Of a stretch of DNA of 19,439 nt, positions 1 through 7,546 are shown piece by piece. The notes beneath the pieces are model-generated. The model searched no databases and had not been told where the DNA came from. It was given only the letters and a program-made list of their open reading frames with translations. Each line of letters starts with the position of its first letter. The stretch's first letter is position 1. This stretch comes from an uncultured bacterium. GTDB taxonomy: Bacteria; Bacillota_A; Clostridia; Lachnospirales; Lachnospiraceae. A program made the position numbers and the translations under genes. The stretch is from the NCBI GenBank assembly GCA_905215045.1, contig CAJMOO010000034.1, positions 1 through 19,439 of the forward strand, read 5' to 3'.

Positions 1-115
1 TGATCACGAAATATCATATTCTTAAATATTAACCCAAGTCACTTCCTAATCTATCATATGTGCTAAGGTGAGAGTGGATACTCTTCTTTGTTGTTTCTGT
101 TGTTCTTCACAACTT
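1..115 (-). other. Probable 5' leader of an off-window gene
   Basis: This stretch follows the strong leftward promoter and holds no convincing complete gene. On the minus strand it carries a GAGT-ATCC-ACTC mini-hairpin (about 75-88), a CTCTCACCTTAGC segment and, at the very edge, GTG ATC A (7 to 1), a possible start codon. The arrangement reminds me of an infC/L20-type ribosomal leader, since IF3 in related bacteria often begins M/V-I-N-E. That is memory-based and weak. It could equally be an ordinary untranslated leader. Confidence 0.25.
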
Positions 116-120
116 TTGAC

Positions 121-150
121 ATTATATCATGCTTTCATTTTTATTGTCAA
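121..150 (-). promoter_or_regulatory. Strong sigma-A-type promoter reading leftward out of the window
   Basis: On the minus strand a perfect -35 TTGACA (150 to 145) is followed after 18 bases by a perfect -10 TATAAT (126 to 121). It begins 18 bases past the stop codon of the Ig-like gene at 168-1103, so it should drive the next gene to the left, which lies outside the window. Any gene product is unknown; transcription would cross about 115 bases of apparent leader before the edge. Confidence 0.75.
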
Positions 151-167
151 GTATTTTTCTTATCTTT

Positions 168-1103
168 TTATTTTTCTACATTGAATGTCACTTTGTTATT
201 CAACGCTTTATAAAATGTCAGCTGATATCTCTGGGCATCCGCTAATACATCATAATCTTCGCCAGTTTCAATGATCTTGAAATTAATGATGTTCGCCTTT
301 CTCGCATTGTCTTTGCTCACTGCTACTCCATTGCGTTCGTCTGCAAATCCTTTGACATTCGCCAGCATATTAAATTCTGTTTTGATGCTATCCACTTTAT
401 AAGAATATTGTTTTCCTGTTTGACTTGTAAAATAGATTGTGACAGATCTCCAGTTTGGATTAAATGTAAATGTTGTCTTGCTTCCAGATGTTTCACTGCA
501 TACATCATCAAATCCATCATATACAAAAACATCAACATCTTTTGTGCAGATCTTTCCTGATCTTGCAGTGGTAGAAATCTGAATTCTGCTGTATCCGCCT
601 TTTTTAGCTGTCACTTTTCCTTTGCTGTTAACCACTGCTACCTGTGGATTACTGCTCTTATAAGTCAGAGTTTTTGATGCCATCTGTTTTCCTCCAGGTA
701 AAGCTGTTGCTTTGATCTGGGCAGTGTTTCCTGTCTTGTAGAAATTGATCGTCTGTGCAGATGAAAGTTTGATCCCTGTCGCTGCTTTTCTTACATATAC
801 AGTGATCTTCTTTGTTTTCACTCCAGAAGCTTTCATTGTGATCTTAGCAGTTCCGTATTTCTTTCCTTTGATCACACCCTTTTTATTTACTGTCGCTACA
901 GATTTTTTGGATGTCTTATATGTGATCTTTTTCTTTTTCCCAACTGTTTTTGCATTTAATTTTAAAGTTTTTCCAACAAAAACCGTTGCCTTGCTTCCTG
1001 TTGCTGTTTTGATATATGCTTTTTTGGCAGCTTTCGCATTTGTTGGCATGATCATGCAGGAAACTGCAAGCAACATCAGCATTGTCATTATCTTTTTCTT
1101 CAT
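168..1103 (-). CDS. Secreted Big_2 (Ig-like) domain protein, 311 aa
   Basis: The start is the ATG at 1103, because AAGGA lies 8 bases upstream and the next residues form a signal peptide (MKKK, hydrophobic stretch, cleavage near NAKA-A). Starts further upstream would run through a terminator hairpin. Two bacterial Ig-like repeats of Big_2 type follow (mature residues about 5-80 and 85-170), each with the typical pattern of SxxxVATVNxKGxVxxKxxG and a closing beta strand. The last 120 residues or so form an unrecognised domain. I see no LPXTG motif, transmembrane anchor or SLH domain, so attachment to the wall is unexplained; the high lysine content suggests binding to anionic wall polymers (inference). 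It follows the related protein at 1196-2416, separated by a terminator-like hairpin, so it may be expressed by read-through. Function unknown. Confidence 0.85.
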   Translation of the reverse strand: MKKKIMTMLMLLAVSCMIMPTNAKAAKKAYIKTATGSKATVFVGKTLKLNAKTVGKKKKITYKTSKKSVATVNKKGVIKGKKYGTAKITMKASGVKTKKITVYVRKAATGIKLSSAQTINFYKTGNTAQIKATALPGGKQMASKTLTYKSSNPQVAVVNSKGKVTAKKGGYSRIQISTTARSGKICTKDVDVFVYDGFDDVCSETSGSKTTFTFNPNWRSVTIYFTSQTGKQYSYKVDSIKTEFNMLANVKGFADERNGVAVSKDNARKANIINFKIIETGEDYDVLADAQRYQLTFYKALNNKVTFNVEK

Positions 1104-1140
1104 GTTCCTGATCCTTCTTAAATAGAAAATTCTTTTATAG

Positions 1141-1175
1141 AAAAAGAATCCTGGAGGAAAACTCCTCCAAGATTC
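1141..1175 (-). terminator. Intrinsic terminator after the 406-aa Ig-like gene
   Basis: On the minus strand a 13-bp stem (arms 1163-1175 and 1146-1158, one G-U pair, 4-base loop) is followed by TTTTTC. It starts 20 bases after the stop codon of the gene ending at 1196 and lies within the upstream region of the gene starting at 1103. It should end most transcripts of the cps-like operon or attenuate read-through into the second Ig-like gene. Confidence 0.85.
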
Positions 1176-1195
1176 CTTTATCACTCAGCAATTGA

Positions 1196-2416
1196 TTATT
1201 TTGCTACATACTGTGTAATTGTTAAATCTTTTGCTTTATCTGCTGGTAATTTTACTGTGTATTTACCATCTTTTGCTGTTGCTGAAGCAATAACTTTTCC
1301 AGCTGCATCTTTTACTACGATGTTTGTAGCGTTTTTATCGCTTGTTACAACGTATTTAGCACTTGTAGCTGTTACTGTACCGTCTTTTGCTACTGTAACT
1401 TTGATGTTGTGGTTCTGACCTTTTTCAGATTTTGCTACAACAGCGTATTCTGTATCAGATACTTTTGTAACTGTTGCTGTGTATTTTCCATCATAGTTAG
1501 ATGTACCTTTGATCGTAGCTGTCTTTGTAGCACCTTTACCAGTAGCTGATAATACACCTAATGTAAAGTTTTCTTTGCTTTCCCATGCTTTGAATCCAGC
1601 TGCTGGATCAGCAATATATCCTAATGCTTCTTTAACCTGTGCTGCAGAGATCTCAACTGTCTGTTTTCCACGAGTTAAAACGTATTTGTCAGCATTAGCA
1701 ACTAATCCTGTATATTCAGCTGTGTTATCTTTTACAACTGGTTTTACAGTTTCAGGTGTTACAACTTTTGCAGGTGCTGGAGCTGCTTTTACTGTTACTG
1801 TAAATTTAGCTTTCTTACCTTTTGCATCTTTACATGTTGCTGTAATTGTTACTTTACCAGCTTTCTTTGCAGTTACTTTACCTTTAGAAGTTACTGTAGC
1901 TACTTTCTTGTTGCTAGATTTGAATGTTACAGCTTTTGTAGAAGCTTTCTTTGGTGAGTAAGTTGGGTGAAGAGTGAATTTCTTTCCAGCTGTTACTGTT
2001 TTCTTTGTCCCCTCTTTGAATTTTAAAGTTTTAACAACTTTACCAACTGTAACCTTTGTTGTAGCCTTTGCTTTTTTGTTGTTTTTAGCAATTGCTGTGA
2101 TTGTTACTGTACCTTTTTTCTTTGCACGGATGATACCATTCTTAGAAATAGTAGCAATCTTTTTGTTGCTTGTTTTGTACTTTAACTTATAAGTTTTAGC
2201 ACTTTTTGGTGAGAATTTCAGGCGTGTCTTTGCATTCATCCAGTGTCCTGGTACACTAATCACATACCCTTTCTTCTTAAAAGATAATTTCTTTACCTTT
2301 TTTGTTGCTGCACTAACATTAGCTGTTTTTGGTGCTTCTGTTACTGCGACAAGCCCGAAAGCCATAACTGCGGATAATCCACAAGCTGCTGCTTTCTTGA
2401 TGATTTTGTTACTCAT
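1196..2416 (-). CDS. Secreted Big_2 (Ig-like) domain protein, 406 aa, last gene of the cps-like operon
   Basis: The ATG at 2416 has a strong AAGGAGG site upstream. Residues 1-36 are a signal peptide with cleavage probably near NVSA-A. Two Big_2 Ig-like repeats follow (about 40-125 and 127-210), each ending in the S/TSKGxVxAKKxGxVTITA pattern. A short Pro/Ala/Val-rich linker (about 210-228) leads to a beta-rich C-terminal region of about 175 residues that I do not recognise. No sortase motif, SLH repeat or C-terminal membrane anchor is visible. The protein is very rich in Lys, Thr, Val and Ala and uses a narrow codon set, which suggests high expression. It begins 17 bases after the tyrosine kinase gene, so it is very probably co-transcribed with the phosphotyrosine module. 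A structural or adhesive surface role is inference. Confidence 0.88.
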   Translation of the reverse strand: MSNKIIKKAAACGLSAVMAFGLVAVTEAPKTANVSAATKKVKKLSFKKKGYVISVPGHWMNAKTRLKFSPKSAKTYKLKYKTSNKKIATISKNGIIRAKKKGTVTITAIAKNNKKAKATTKVTVGKVVKTLKFKEGTKKTVTAGKKFTLHPTYSPKKASTKAVTFKSSNKKVATVTSKGKVTAKKAGKVTITATCKDAKGKKAKFTVTVKAAPAPAKVVTPETVKPVVKDNTAEYTGLVANADKYVLTRGKQTVEISAAQVKEALGYIADPAAGFKAWESKENFTLGVLSATGKGATKTATIKGTSNYDGKYTATVTKVSDTEYAVVAKSEKGQNHNIKVTVAKDGTVTATSAKYVVTSDKNATNIVVKDAAGKVIASATAKDGKYTVKLPADKAKDLTITQYVAK

Positions 2417-2433
2417 ACTTACATTCCTCCTTA

Positions 2434-3150
2434 TTAAGTATTTGGATGATTTTTTTCCGTATCTGACTCACCGTAATATGAATATGAATATTTATACTCA
2501 TAATTACCATAAGCACCGATACGCTCATCAACTTTATTTAATACAGCCCCAAGGATACGAACCTCGCCCCTCTTCAACTGCTTGATGACATCTTGAACGA
2601 TCTTACGTTTGATCACTCCCTGCTCGATCACGATGACTGCTCCATCTGTATATTTACCGATGATCACAGCATCAATAACAACACCTAGCGGTGGTGCATC
2701 AATGATCACATAATCAAACATATCCCTAACATTCTCAATGAATTGTTCAAACTGCTCAGAATCCAAAATGCTTGTTGGATCTGGTGACAGCGGACCAGCT
2801 ACTGTAATACAAAGTCCCTCAACTTCTGTCTCGTAGATGATATCCTCCACTTCTGCCTGTCCTGTCAGATAATGGCTTAATCCTTTATCGATTCCCTGTA
2901 TATGATATCTGGCTGCCATTACTGATTTTCTTAAGTCAGCATCCACCATCAGTATCTTCTTTCCACTTTCTGCAAGTGTTCTTGAAAGGCTCAGAGAAAT
3001 AGAACTCTTTCCTTCATTCGGAACACTGCTTGTCATTGTGATCACTTTAATATCTTTTCCGCAGAAGGCTAAGTTCGTCTTTAACTGGTTTAGTCCTTCT
3101 ACCATACGATAATCATTGATCTCTGGAAGATCCATTACTAATTTCTTCAT
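2434..3150 (-). CDS. CpsD/CapB-type bacterial tyrosine kinase (BY-kinase), 238 aa
   Basis: This is a cytoplasmic ATPase-type tyrosine kinase that autophosphorylates a C-terminal tyrosine cluster and controls export or polymerisation of surface polysaccharide. The Walker A motif is PNEGKSS (residues 44-50), Walker A' is ILMVDADLR (66-74) and Walker B is YVIIDAPP (147-154). The C-terminus carries seven tyrosines between Y214 and Y226. Length fits the split Gram-positive type, in which the membrane part is a separate protein: that partner is the upstream gene, only 1 base away, which implies translational coupling. The gene ends in tandem stop codons that run into the ribosome site of the downstream Ig-like gene. 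No polysaccharide synthesis gene lies nearby, so its physiological target is open. Confidence 0.93.
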   Translation of the reverse strand: MKKLVMDLPEINDYRMVEGLNQLKTNLAFCGKDIKVITMTSSVPNEGKSSISLSLSRTLAESGKKILMVDADLRKSVMAARYHIQGIDKGLSHYLTGQAEVEDIIYETEVEGLCITVAGPLSPDPTSILDSEQFEQFIENVRDMFDYVIIDAPPLGVVIDAVIIGKYTDGAVIVIEQGVIKRKIVQDVIKQLKRGEVRILGAVLNKVDERIGAYGNYEYKYSYSYYGESDTEKNHPNT

Positions 3151-3151
3151 C

Positions 3152-3874
3152 TTATTCCCTCGCCCTCTTTACTTTCTTTGTTCGCTTTGTAGTTCCCTTT
3201 ACCAAAGGTAATTGCGCTAAAGTAATAATTCCAAGATATTTCTCAATATCTTCTTCTTTCAGGATCGTATCGTTCATCAGATACTGGATCACAATGGCTG
3301 CTGCCATCAATATAAATCCAAGAACTGCTCCGATCAATACGTTCTTCTTAAGACTTGGGCTGTCTGGTTTATCTGCCTTATATGCCTTTTCGATGATCGT
3401 TGGTGATTTCACGTCCATCTTCTCTGCAACTGTCTTCGCTGTTACTTCTGCAAGATCCTGTGTGATGCTCTGTGCAAGTGCTGCATCCTTATCTGTTATC
3501 GTAATCTGCATGATACGTGTATCAGATGGATTCTCCACCGTGATCTTCTTCTCTAATTCTTTATAATCCATATCAAGCTTCAGATCTGCGATCACCTGTT
3601 CAAGGACTGGTCTTGTCTTAACAATTACCATATAATCCTGTGTTAACTGAGTACCCATTGTAAGATCTGTAAGCTGTGAAAGTCCACCCTTTGAAACAAC
3701 ATAAAGCTGTGCTGTAGAAGAATAGATCGGTGTCATCGCAAACTTCGTGATCAATCCTGATGCACCTGCAAAGACGATTGCTGTCAACAAAATCCAAACG
3801 ATCTTCTTCTTCAATGCCAAAAACAATTCCCTTAAATCAATCTCGATCTCATCATCATTCTCTAACTCGTACAT
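3152..3874 (-). CDS. CpsC/Wzz-type chain-length regulator and kinase adaptor, 240 aa
   Basis: This is a membrane protein of the polysaccharide co-polymerase family that activates the separate BY-kinase through its cytoplasmic end. Residues 24-43 form the first membrane segment and 178-200 the second, preceded by the proline-containing KPDSPS motif typical of Wzz proteins. The extracytoplasmic part (about 45-175) begins with the conserved pattern PIYSSTAQLYV. The basic C-terminal tail (about 225-240) should lie in the cytoplasm. The gene follows the phosphatase gene by 23 bases and is followed by the kinase gene after 1 base, the usual cpsB-cpsC-cpsD order. The family assignment is secure; the polymer it regulates is not visible here. 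Confidence 0.92.
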   Translation of the reverse strand: MYELENDDEIEIDLRELFLALKKKIVWILLTAIVFAGASGLITKFAMTPIYSSTAQLYVVSKGGLSQLTDLTMGTQLTQDYMVIVKTRPVLEQVIADLKLDMDYKELEKKITVENPSDTRIMQITITDKDAALAQSITQDLAEVTAKTVAEKMDVKSPTIIEKAYKADKPDSPSLKKNVLIGAVLGFILMAAAIVIQYLMNDTILKEEDIEKYLGIITLAQLPLVKGTTKRTKKVKRARE

Positions 3875-3897
3875 AGATGTTTTTATCCCTTCTTTAA

Positions 3898-4608
3898 TTA
3901 AATACTTTTCCCCTCAAGCATCTTTCTTGGATTCTCATAAAGAATCTGGTCCGCATGCTTCTTCCGTACAACTTCTGCTGCCGGTTTCATATTTGGTCTT
4001 CTTGTCCGGAAATCGTGACAATCCGTTCCAAGGAAATGAACCAGTCCTTCTTTCATAATCTTCTTACAAAAAGATGCTCGTTTATCAAAAATTCCTCCGA
4101 TCAGGCTTTCCGCATTTATCTGAATATATGCACCTGTTTCGACCAGTTCGACAATCTTGTCTACATGTCCGAAAACTGCTTTGTATCGCTCTACATGCGC
4201 AAGGATTGGAATATATCCTGCATATACAAAATCCTGAACCGCGCGATATATATGCGAATAGGCATCTGATGTCGCAAACTCCACTAAAACATAACGGGTC
4301 CCATTCATCGTCAATGCTTTCCCTTGTTTCAGATCTGAAACTGTCCCTTGCTGATAATATAATTCGCTCCCAAGGTATAGCTGAATCTCTGGATAATACT
4401 TGTATGCCTTCTCTCTGATCGCCTCAAACTTCTCTCTCAATACTTCTGTATCCGGATGTCCAAACTTCGGACCGTAATGCGGAGTCAGTATTACCTGATC
4501 CACGCCTTGTTCCCGTTCTTCATCCAACAGTCCCATTGAATCATTGATGTCCTTTGCTCCATCATCAACTCCATATAATATATGTGTATGAATATCTATC
4601 AACGCCAT
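3898..4608 (-). CDS. CpsB/YwqE-type PHP-domain tyrosine-protein phosphatase, 236 aa
   Basis: This is a metal-dependent phosphotyrosine phosphatase of the PHP superfamily, expected to dephosphorylate the tyrosine-rich tail of the BY-kinase. The N-terminal DIHTHILYGVDDGA motif supplies H7 and H9. Other expected metal ligands are visible: H44 in TPHYG, E82 in GSELY, H138 in AHVER, and D196 and H198 in GTDCHD. Length is typical of the family. It is the first gene of the operon, with its own probable promoter at 4673-4701; the ribosome site is weak (GAGA). CpsC and CpsD homologues follow directly. Confidence 0.93.
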   Translation of the reverse strand: MALIDIHTHILYGVDDGAKDINDSMGLLDEEREQGVDQVILTPHYGPKFGHPDTEVLREKFEAIREKAYKYYPEIQLYLGSELYYQQGTVSDLKQGKALTMNGTRYVLVEFATSDAYSHIYRAVQDFVYAGYIPILAHVERYKAVFGHVDKIVELVETGAYIQINAESLIGGIFDKRASFCKKIMKEGLVHFLGTDCHDFRTRRPNMKPAAEVVRKKHADQILYENPRKMLEGKSI

Positions 4609-4672
4609 AACAATCTCTTTTCTAAGTCTGATATTTATATTATTTTTGATAACTTAAGAAATATACTAATAT

Positions 4673-4701
4673 AATATACCATCTTTATTCTCAAGTTACA
4701 A
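4673..4701 (-). promoter_or_regulatory. Probable promoter of the cps-like operon
   Basis: On the minus strand TTGTAA (4701 to 4696) is followed after 17 bases by TATATT (4678 to 4673), about 65 bases before the phosphatase start. It lies in the 127-base gap after prfC. That gap has no convincing terminator, only a weak AT-only hairpin near 4708-4725. Confidence 0.55.
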
Positions 4702-4735
4702 TGCTTTTTCTTATCAAAAAGAAATACAATTTATA

Positions 4736-6331
4736 CTATTCTTTGCTGAACTCAACTAACTCTAATCCCTCATTACGATCAAGTACAAACTGGATTCCCC
4801 ATTCATTCTTAAATAACAACAGTGGATTTCCTCGCATATCTTTGACTTTCTTAACTTCAGATACACCACGTAATTTGTTCATATCCGTGTTGCGGTCTTT
4901 GATCCAGCGGATTGCCTGATATGGCAATGGTTCTAAACGGATCTCGCAGTTGTATTCATTTTCCAGACGGTATTTTAAGACATCAAACTGAAGTGTTCCT
5001 ACAACTCCGACGATGATCTCTGCAAATCCTGCTTCATGTTCCTGGAAGATCTGGATAGCACCTTCCTGTGCAATCTGTTCTACACCTTTCACAAACTGCT
5101 TACGCTTCATAGAATCTAACTGGATGACTCTTGCAAAATGTTCTGGTGCGAATGTTGGGATTCCTTCATATTCAAAGTCATCTTTTGGAAGGCAGACAGT
5201 GTCTCCGATAGAGAAGATTCCCGGGTCAAATACTCCGATGATATCTCCTGCATACGCCTCTTCTACGATCTTACGTTCCTGTGCCATGATCTGCTGTGGC
5301 TGGGAAAGCCTCATCTTTTTCTTACTCTGTACATGTTTTACTTCCATGTTCGCTTCGAATTTACCGGAACAGATTCTCATAAATGCAATTCTGTCACGGT
5401 GATTTTTGTTCATATTTGCCTGAATCTTAAAGACAAACGCTGAAAAACCATTTTCCACAGGATCTACTTCTTCTCCCTTGGATGTTCTTGCAAGTGGTCT
5501 GTTTGTCATCTTCAGGAAATGCTCTAAGAATGGTTCTACACCAAAGTTTGTAAGTGCTGATCCAAAGAATACTGGAGATAGTTTTCCCTGATGTACTTTC
5601 TCCATATCAAGATCTGCTGCCGCACCATCTAATAATTCAATTTCTTCCATCAGATTCTCATAGAAATCTTCTCCGATCAAATCTGCTGCATTATCATCAT
5701 CTGCTGAAATGATCGTTTCTTTTGCTTCTTTTGCACCACCTGTGGAGACTGCCTCGAATCGTAAGATATTTCTTGATGCACGCTCGTATACACCCTTAAA
5801 TTCTTTTCCACATCCGATTGGCCAGTTGATCGGACATGTCTCGATCCCTAAGACTTTCTCGATATCGTCTAACAAATCGAAAGTATCCTTAGCTTCACGG
5901 TCCATCTTATTGATAAATGTAAAGATCGGGATATGTCTCATAACACAGACCTTAAATAACTTGATCGTCTGTGGCTCCACACCCTTGGAAGCATCGATCA
6001 CCATGACGGCACAATCCGCTGCCATCAGTGTACGATACGTATCTTCTGAGAAATCCTCATGTCCTGGTGTATCAAGGATATTGATACATTTTCCTTCGTA
6101 TTCAAACTGTAATACAGAAGAAGTGACAGAGATACCTCTTTCTTTTTCAATCTCCATCCAGTCAGATACTGCATGTTTAGAGTTTGCCTTTCCTTTCACA
6201 GACCCCGCTGTATTGATCGCTCCTCCATATAAAAGGAACTTCTCAGTCAACGTTGTCTTACCGGCATCCGGATGGGAAATGATCGCAAAGGTTCTTCTGC
6301 GGCCGATCTCCTGCTCAATACTGTTTGCCAT
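4736..6331 (-). CDS. prfC: Peptide chain release factor 3 (RF3), 531 aa
   Basis: This is a translational GTPase that recycles RF1 and RF2 from the ribosome after termination. The GTPase motifs are intact: G1 SHPDAGKTT (19-27), G3 DTPGHEDF (86-93) and G4 NKMD (140-143). The region around residues 60-72 (IEKERGISVTSS) is the RF3-type switch I. Length matches the usual 525-535 residues, and the C-terminal domain is complete. The ATG at 6331 has AGAGG 9 bases upstream. It appears monocistronic and unrelated in function to its neighbours. Upstream at about 6380-6400 there is a possible extended -10 (TGTGATAAT) but no good -35 box. Confidence 0.97.
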   Translation of the reverse strand: MANSIEQEIGRRRTFAIISHPDAGKTTLTEKFLLYGGAINTAGSVKGKANSKHAVSDWMEIEKERGISVTSSVLQFEYEGKCINILDTPGHEDFSEDTYRTLMAADCAVMVIDASKGVEPQTIKLFKVCVMRHIPIFTFINKMDREAKDTFDLLDDIEKVLGIETCPINWPIGCGKEFKGVYERASRNILRFEAVSTGGAKEAKETIISADDDNAADLIGEDFYENLMEEIELLDGAAADLDMEKVHQGKLSPVFFGSALTNFGVEPFLEHFLKMTNRPLARTSKGEEVDPVENGFSAFVFKIQANMNKNHRDRIAFMRICSGKFEANMEVKHVQSKKKMRLSQPQQIMAQERKIVEEAYAGDIIGVFDPGIFSIGDTVCLPKDDFEYEGIPTFAPEHFARVIQLDSMKRKQFVKGVEQIAQEGAIQIFQEHEAGFAEIIVGVVGTLQFDVLKYRLENEYNCEIRLEPLPYQAIRWIKDRNTDMNKLRGVSEVKKVKDMRGNPLLLFKNEWGIQFVLDRNEGLELVEFSKE

Positions 6332-6463
6332 AATCTTTTTCCTCTTTTCTATTTTTATCTATTATTTTACATTTCTACGCATACTTAGTCATATTATCAC
6401 ACCACTTCTTAAATTTCTACTGATTCTTTATAAAAAATATGCTTTTAACTATTGCTTTTCCCA

Positions 6464-6526
6464 AGAAACACAAGTGTTTTTCGATGTTAATTCGTGGTAT
6501 AATGATTCTATATTAAATCTAGGAGG
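6464..6526 (+). promoter_or_regulatory. Promoter, palindrome and ribosome site of the plus-strand LacX-like gene
   Basis: An extended -10 (TGGTATAAT, 6495-6503) is preceded by a poor -35 (TGTTTT, 6475-6480). An inverted repeat, AAACAC-AA-GTGTTT (6466-6479), overlaps the -35 position and could be an operator. The ribosome site AGGAGG (6521-6526) precedes the ATG at 6534. The palindrome followed by TT could alternatively be read as a weak hairpin, but no gene runs into it on this strand. Confidence 0.6.
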
Positions 6527-6533
6527 ATATCTC

Positions 6534-7418
6534 ATGAGCAATACAATCTTACGCAATGAAAATGTATCTGTCACTTTAAAATCTCTTGGTGGGGAACTGA
6601 CTTCTATCAAAGATGCTTCTGGTACGGAATATCTCTGGCAGGGAAACCCTGACTTCTGGAGCGGACAGGCACCTGTCTTATTTCCGATCGTTGGATGTTT
6701 AAGAAATGGAACTGCATCCATCGGTGATTCTAAGACTTGTTCTTTTGGCCGTCATGGTCTTGCAAGAAGATTAGAATTTACTTTGGTTTCTTCTTCTGAA
6801 ACTTGTGCTGTTTATTCTTTGAAAGCGGATGATTCTACAAAAGAACAGTATCCTTATGATTTTGAACTCCAGATGATCTATGAATTGACAGATCATGGTG
6901 TAAAAGTCAGTCATAAGGTGATCAATCATGGGGACATTGTTATGCCTTACTGTATTGGCGGTCATCCTGCATTTAACTGTCCAGTGTATGAAGGGGAGAA
7001 TTTTGAAGATTATATCGTGGAATTTGAACAACCGGAAACTGCTGCCTGTGCACAGCTTACAGATGATGGTTTGATCAATAACAACGATCGTATTCCTGTT
7101 CTTGATCATGAAACTGTGATCCATGTAAAACATTCTTTATTTTACAAGGATGCTTTGATCTTTGATCAGTTGAAATCACGCACGGTTGCATTAAAACATA
7201 AGGAAAGCGGTCATGGTATCTTAGTTACTTTCCCTGATTTTGATTATCTGGGTGTATGGTCTAGTGCAAATGATGGACCTTTTGTTGCTTTGGAACCTTG
7301 GAGTGGAACTTCTACCTGCAGTGATGAGGATGATGTGTTTGAACATAAAAGAGGGGTGCGATTCTTGGAGCCTGGAGAACATGAAACTTTGAGTTTTGTG
7401 ATTGAGATTTTGATTTGA
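6534..7418 (+). CDS. LacX-type aldose 1-epimerase family protein, 294 aa
   Basis: This is a galactose-mutarotase-like beta-sandwich enzyme of the LacX/YeaD type, expected to interconvert anomers of a sugar or sugar phosphate. The start is fixed by AGGAGG 7 bases before the ATG; the open frame extends much further upstream but only antisense to prfC. Family marks are EYLWQGNP (32-39), WSGQAPVLFPI (42-52), RHG (73-75), the catalytic-type histidine in GGHPAFNCP (H144) and the glutamate in VALEPW (E254). It is plainly homologous along its length to the gene at 7547-8428, which it faces tail to tail. It has its own promoter, so it may act separately from the PTS operon. The substrate cannot be told from sequence. 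Confidence 0.9.
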   Translation: MSNTILRNENVSVTLKSLGGELTSIKDASGTEYLWQGNPDFWSGQAPVLFPIVGCLRNGTASIGDSKTCSFGRHGLARRLEFTLVSSSETCAVYSLKADDSTKEQYPYDFELQMIYELTDHGVKVSHKVINHGDIVMPYCIGGHPAFNCPVYEGENFEDYIVEFEQPETAACAQLTDDGLINNNDRIPVLDHETVIHVKHSLFYKDALIFDQLKSRTVALKHKESGHGILVTFPDFDYLGVWSSANDGPFVALEPWSGTSTCSDEDDVFEHKRGVRFLEPGEHETLSFVIEILI

Positions 7419-7439
7419 ATGTAGTTGATTAATAATTGC

Positions 7440-7541
7440 AAAAAAGCAGCAACATCACCAACCTATGTAGAATCTTGGAATTTATTGTATATGGATTTAA
7501 TGAGGTTTTTCTACTAAGATTATGCGATATTGCTGTTTTTT
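7440..7541. terminator. Bidirectional terminator region built on a long-range inverted repeat
   Basis: Between the two convergent LacX-like genes, CAGCAACATC (7447-7456) and GATATTGCTG (7526-7535) form an inverted repeat with one mismatch. It is flanked by A6 (7440-7445) and T6 (7536-7541), so both strands end in a stem followed by a T-run. An inner pair, AATCTT (7471-7476) with AAGATT (7516-7521), could extend the structure. The enclosed loop of about 70 bases is unusually large for a plain terminator. Confidence 0.6.
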
Positions 7542-7546
7542 ATTTT

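Noticed and set aside
745..2192. Several hydrophobic plus-strand open frames opposite the Ig-like genes
   Set aside because: Lysine-rich coding sequence read on the opposite strand naturally gives Phe/Leu/Val-rich frames; none has a ribosome site or recognisable domain.
4705..4727. AT-only hairpin after prfC as an intrinsic terminator
   Set aside because: The stem is CTTTTT/AAAAAG with no GC clamp and no following U-run, so it is too weak to call.
5709..6530. Long plus-strand open frame antisense to prfC, in frame with the LacX-like gene
   Set aside because: It has no ribosome site, its protein sequence is low-quality and it is the reverse frame of a conserved GTPase. The real start is the ATG at 6534 behind AGGAGG.
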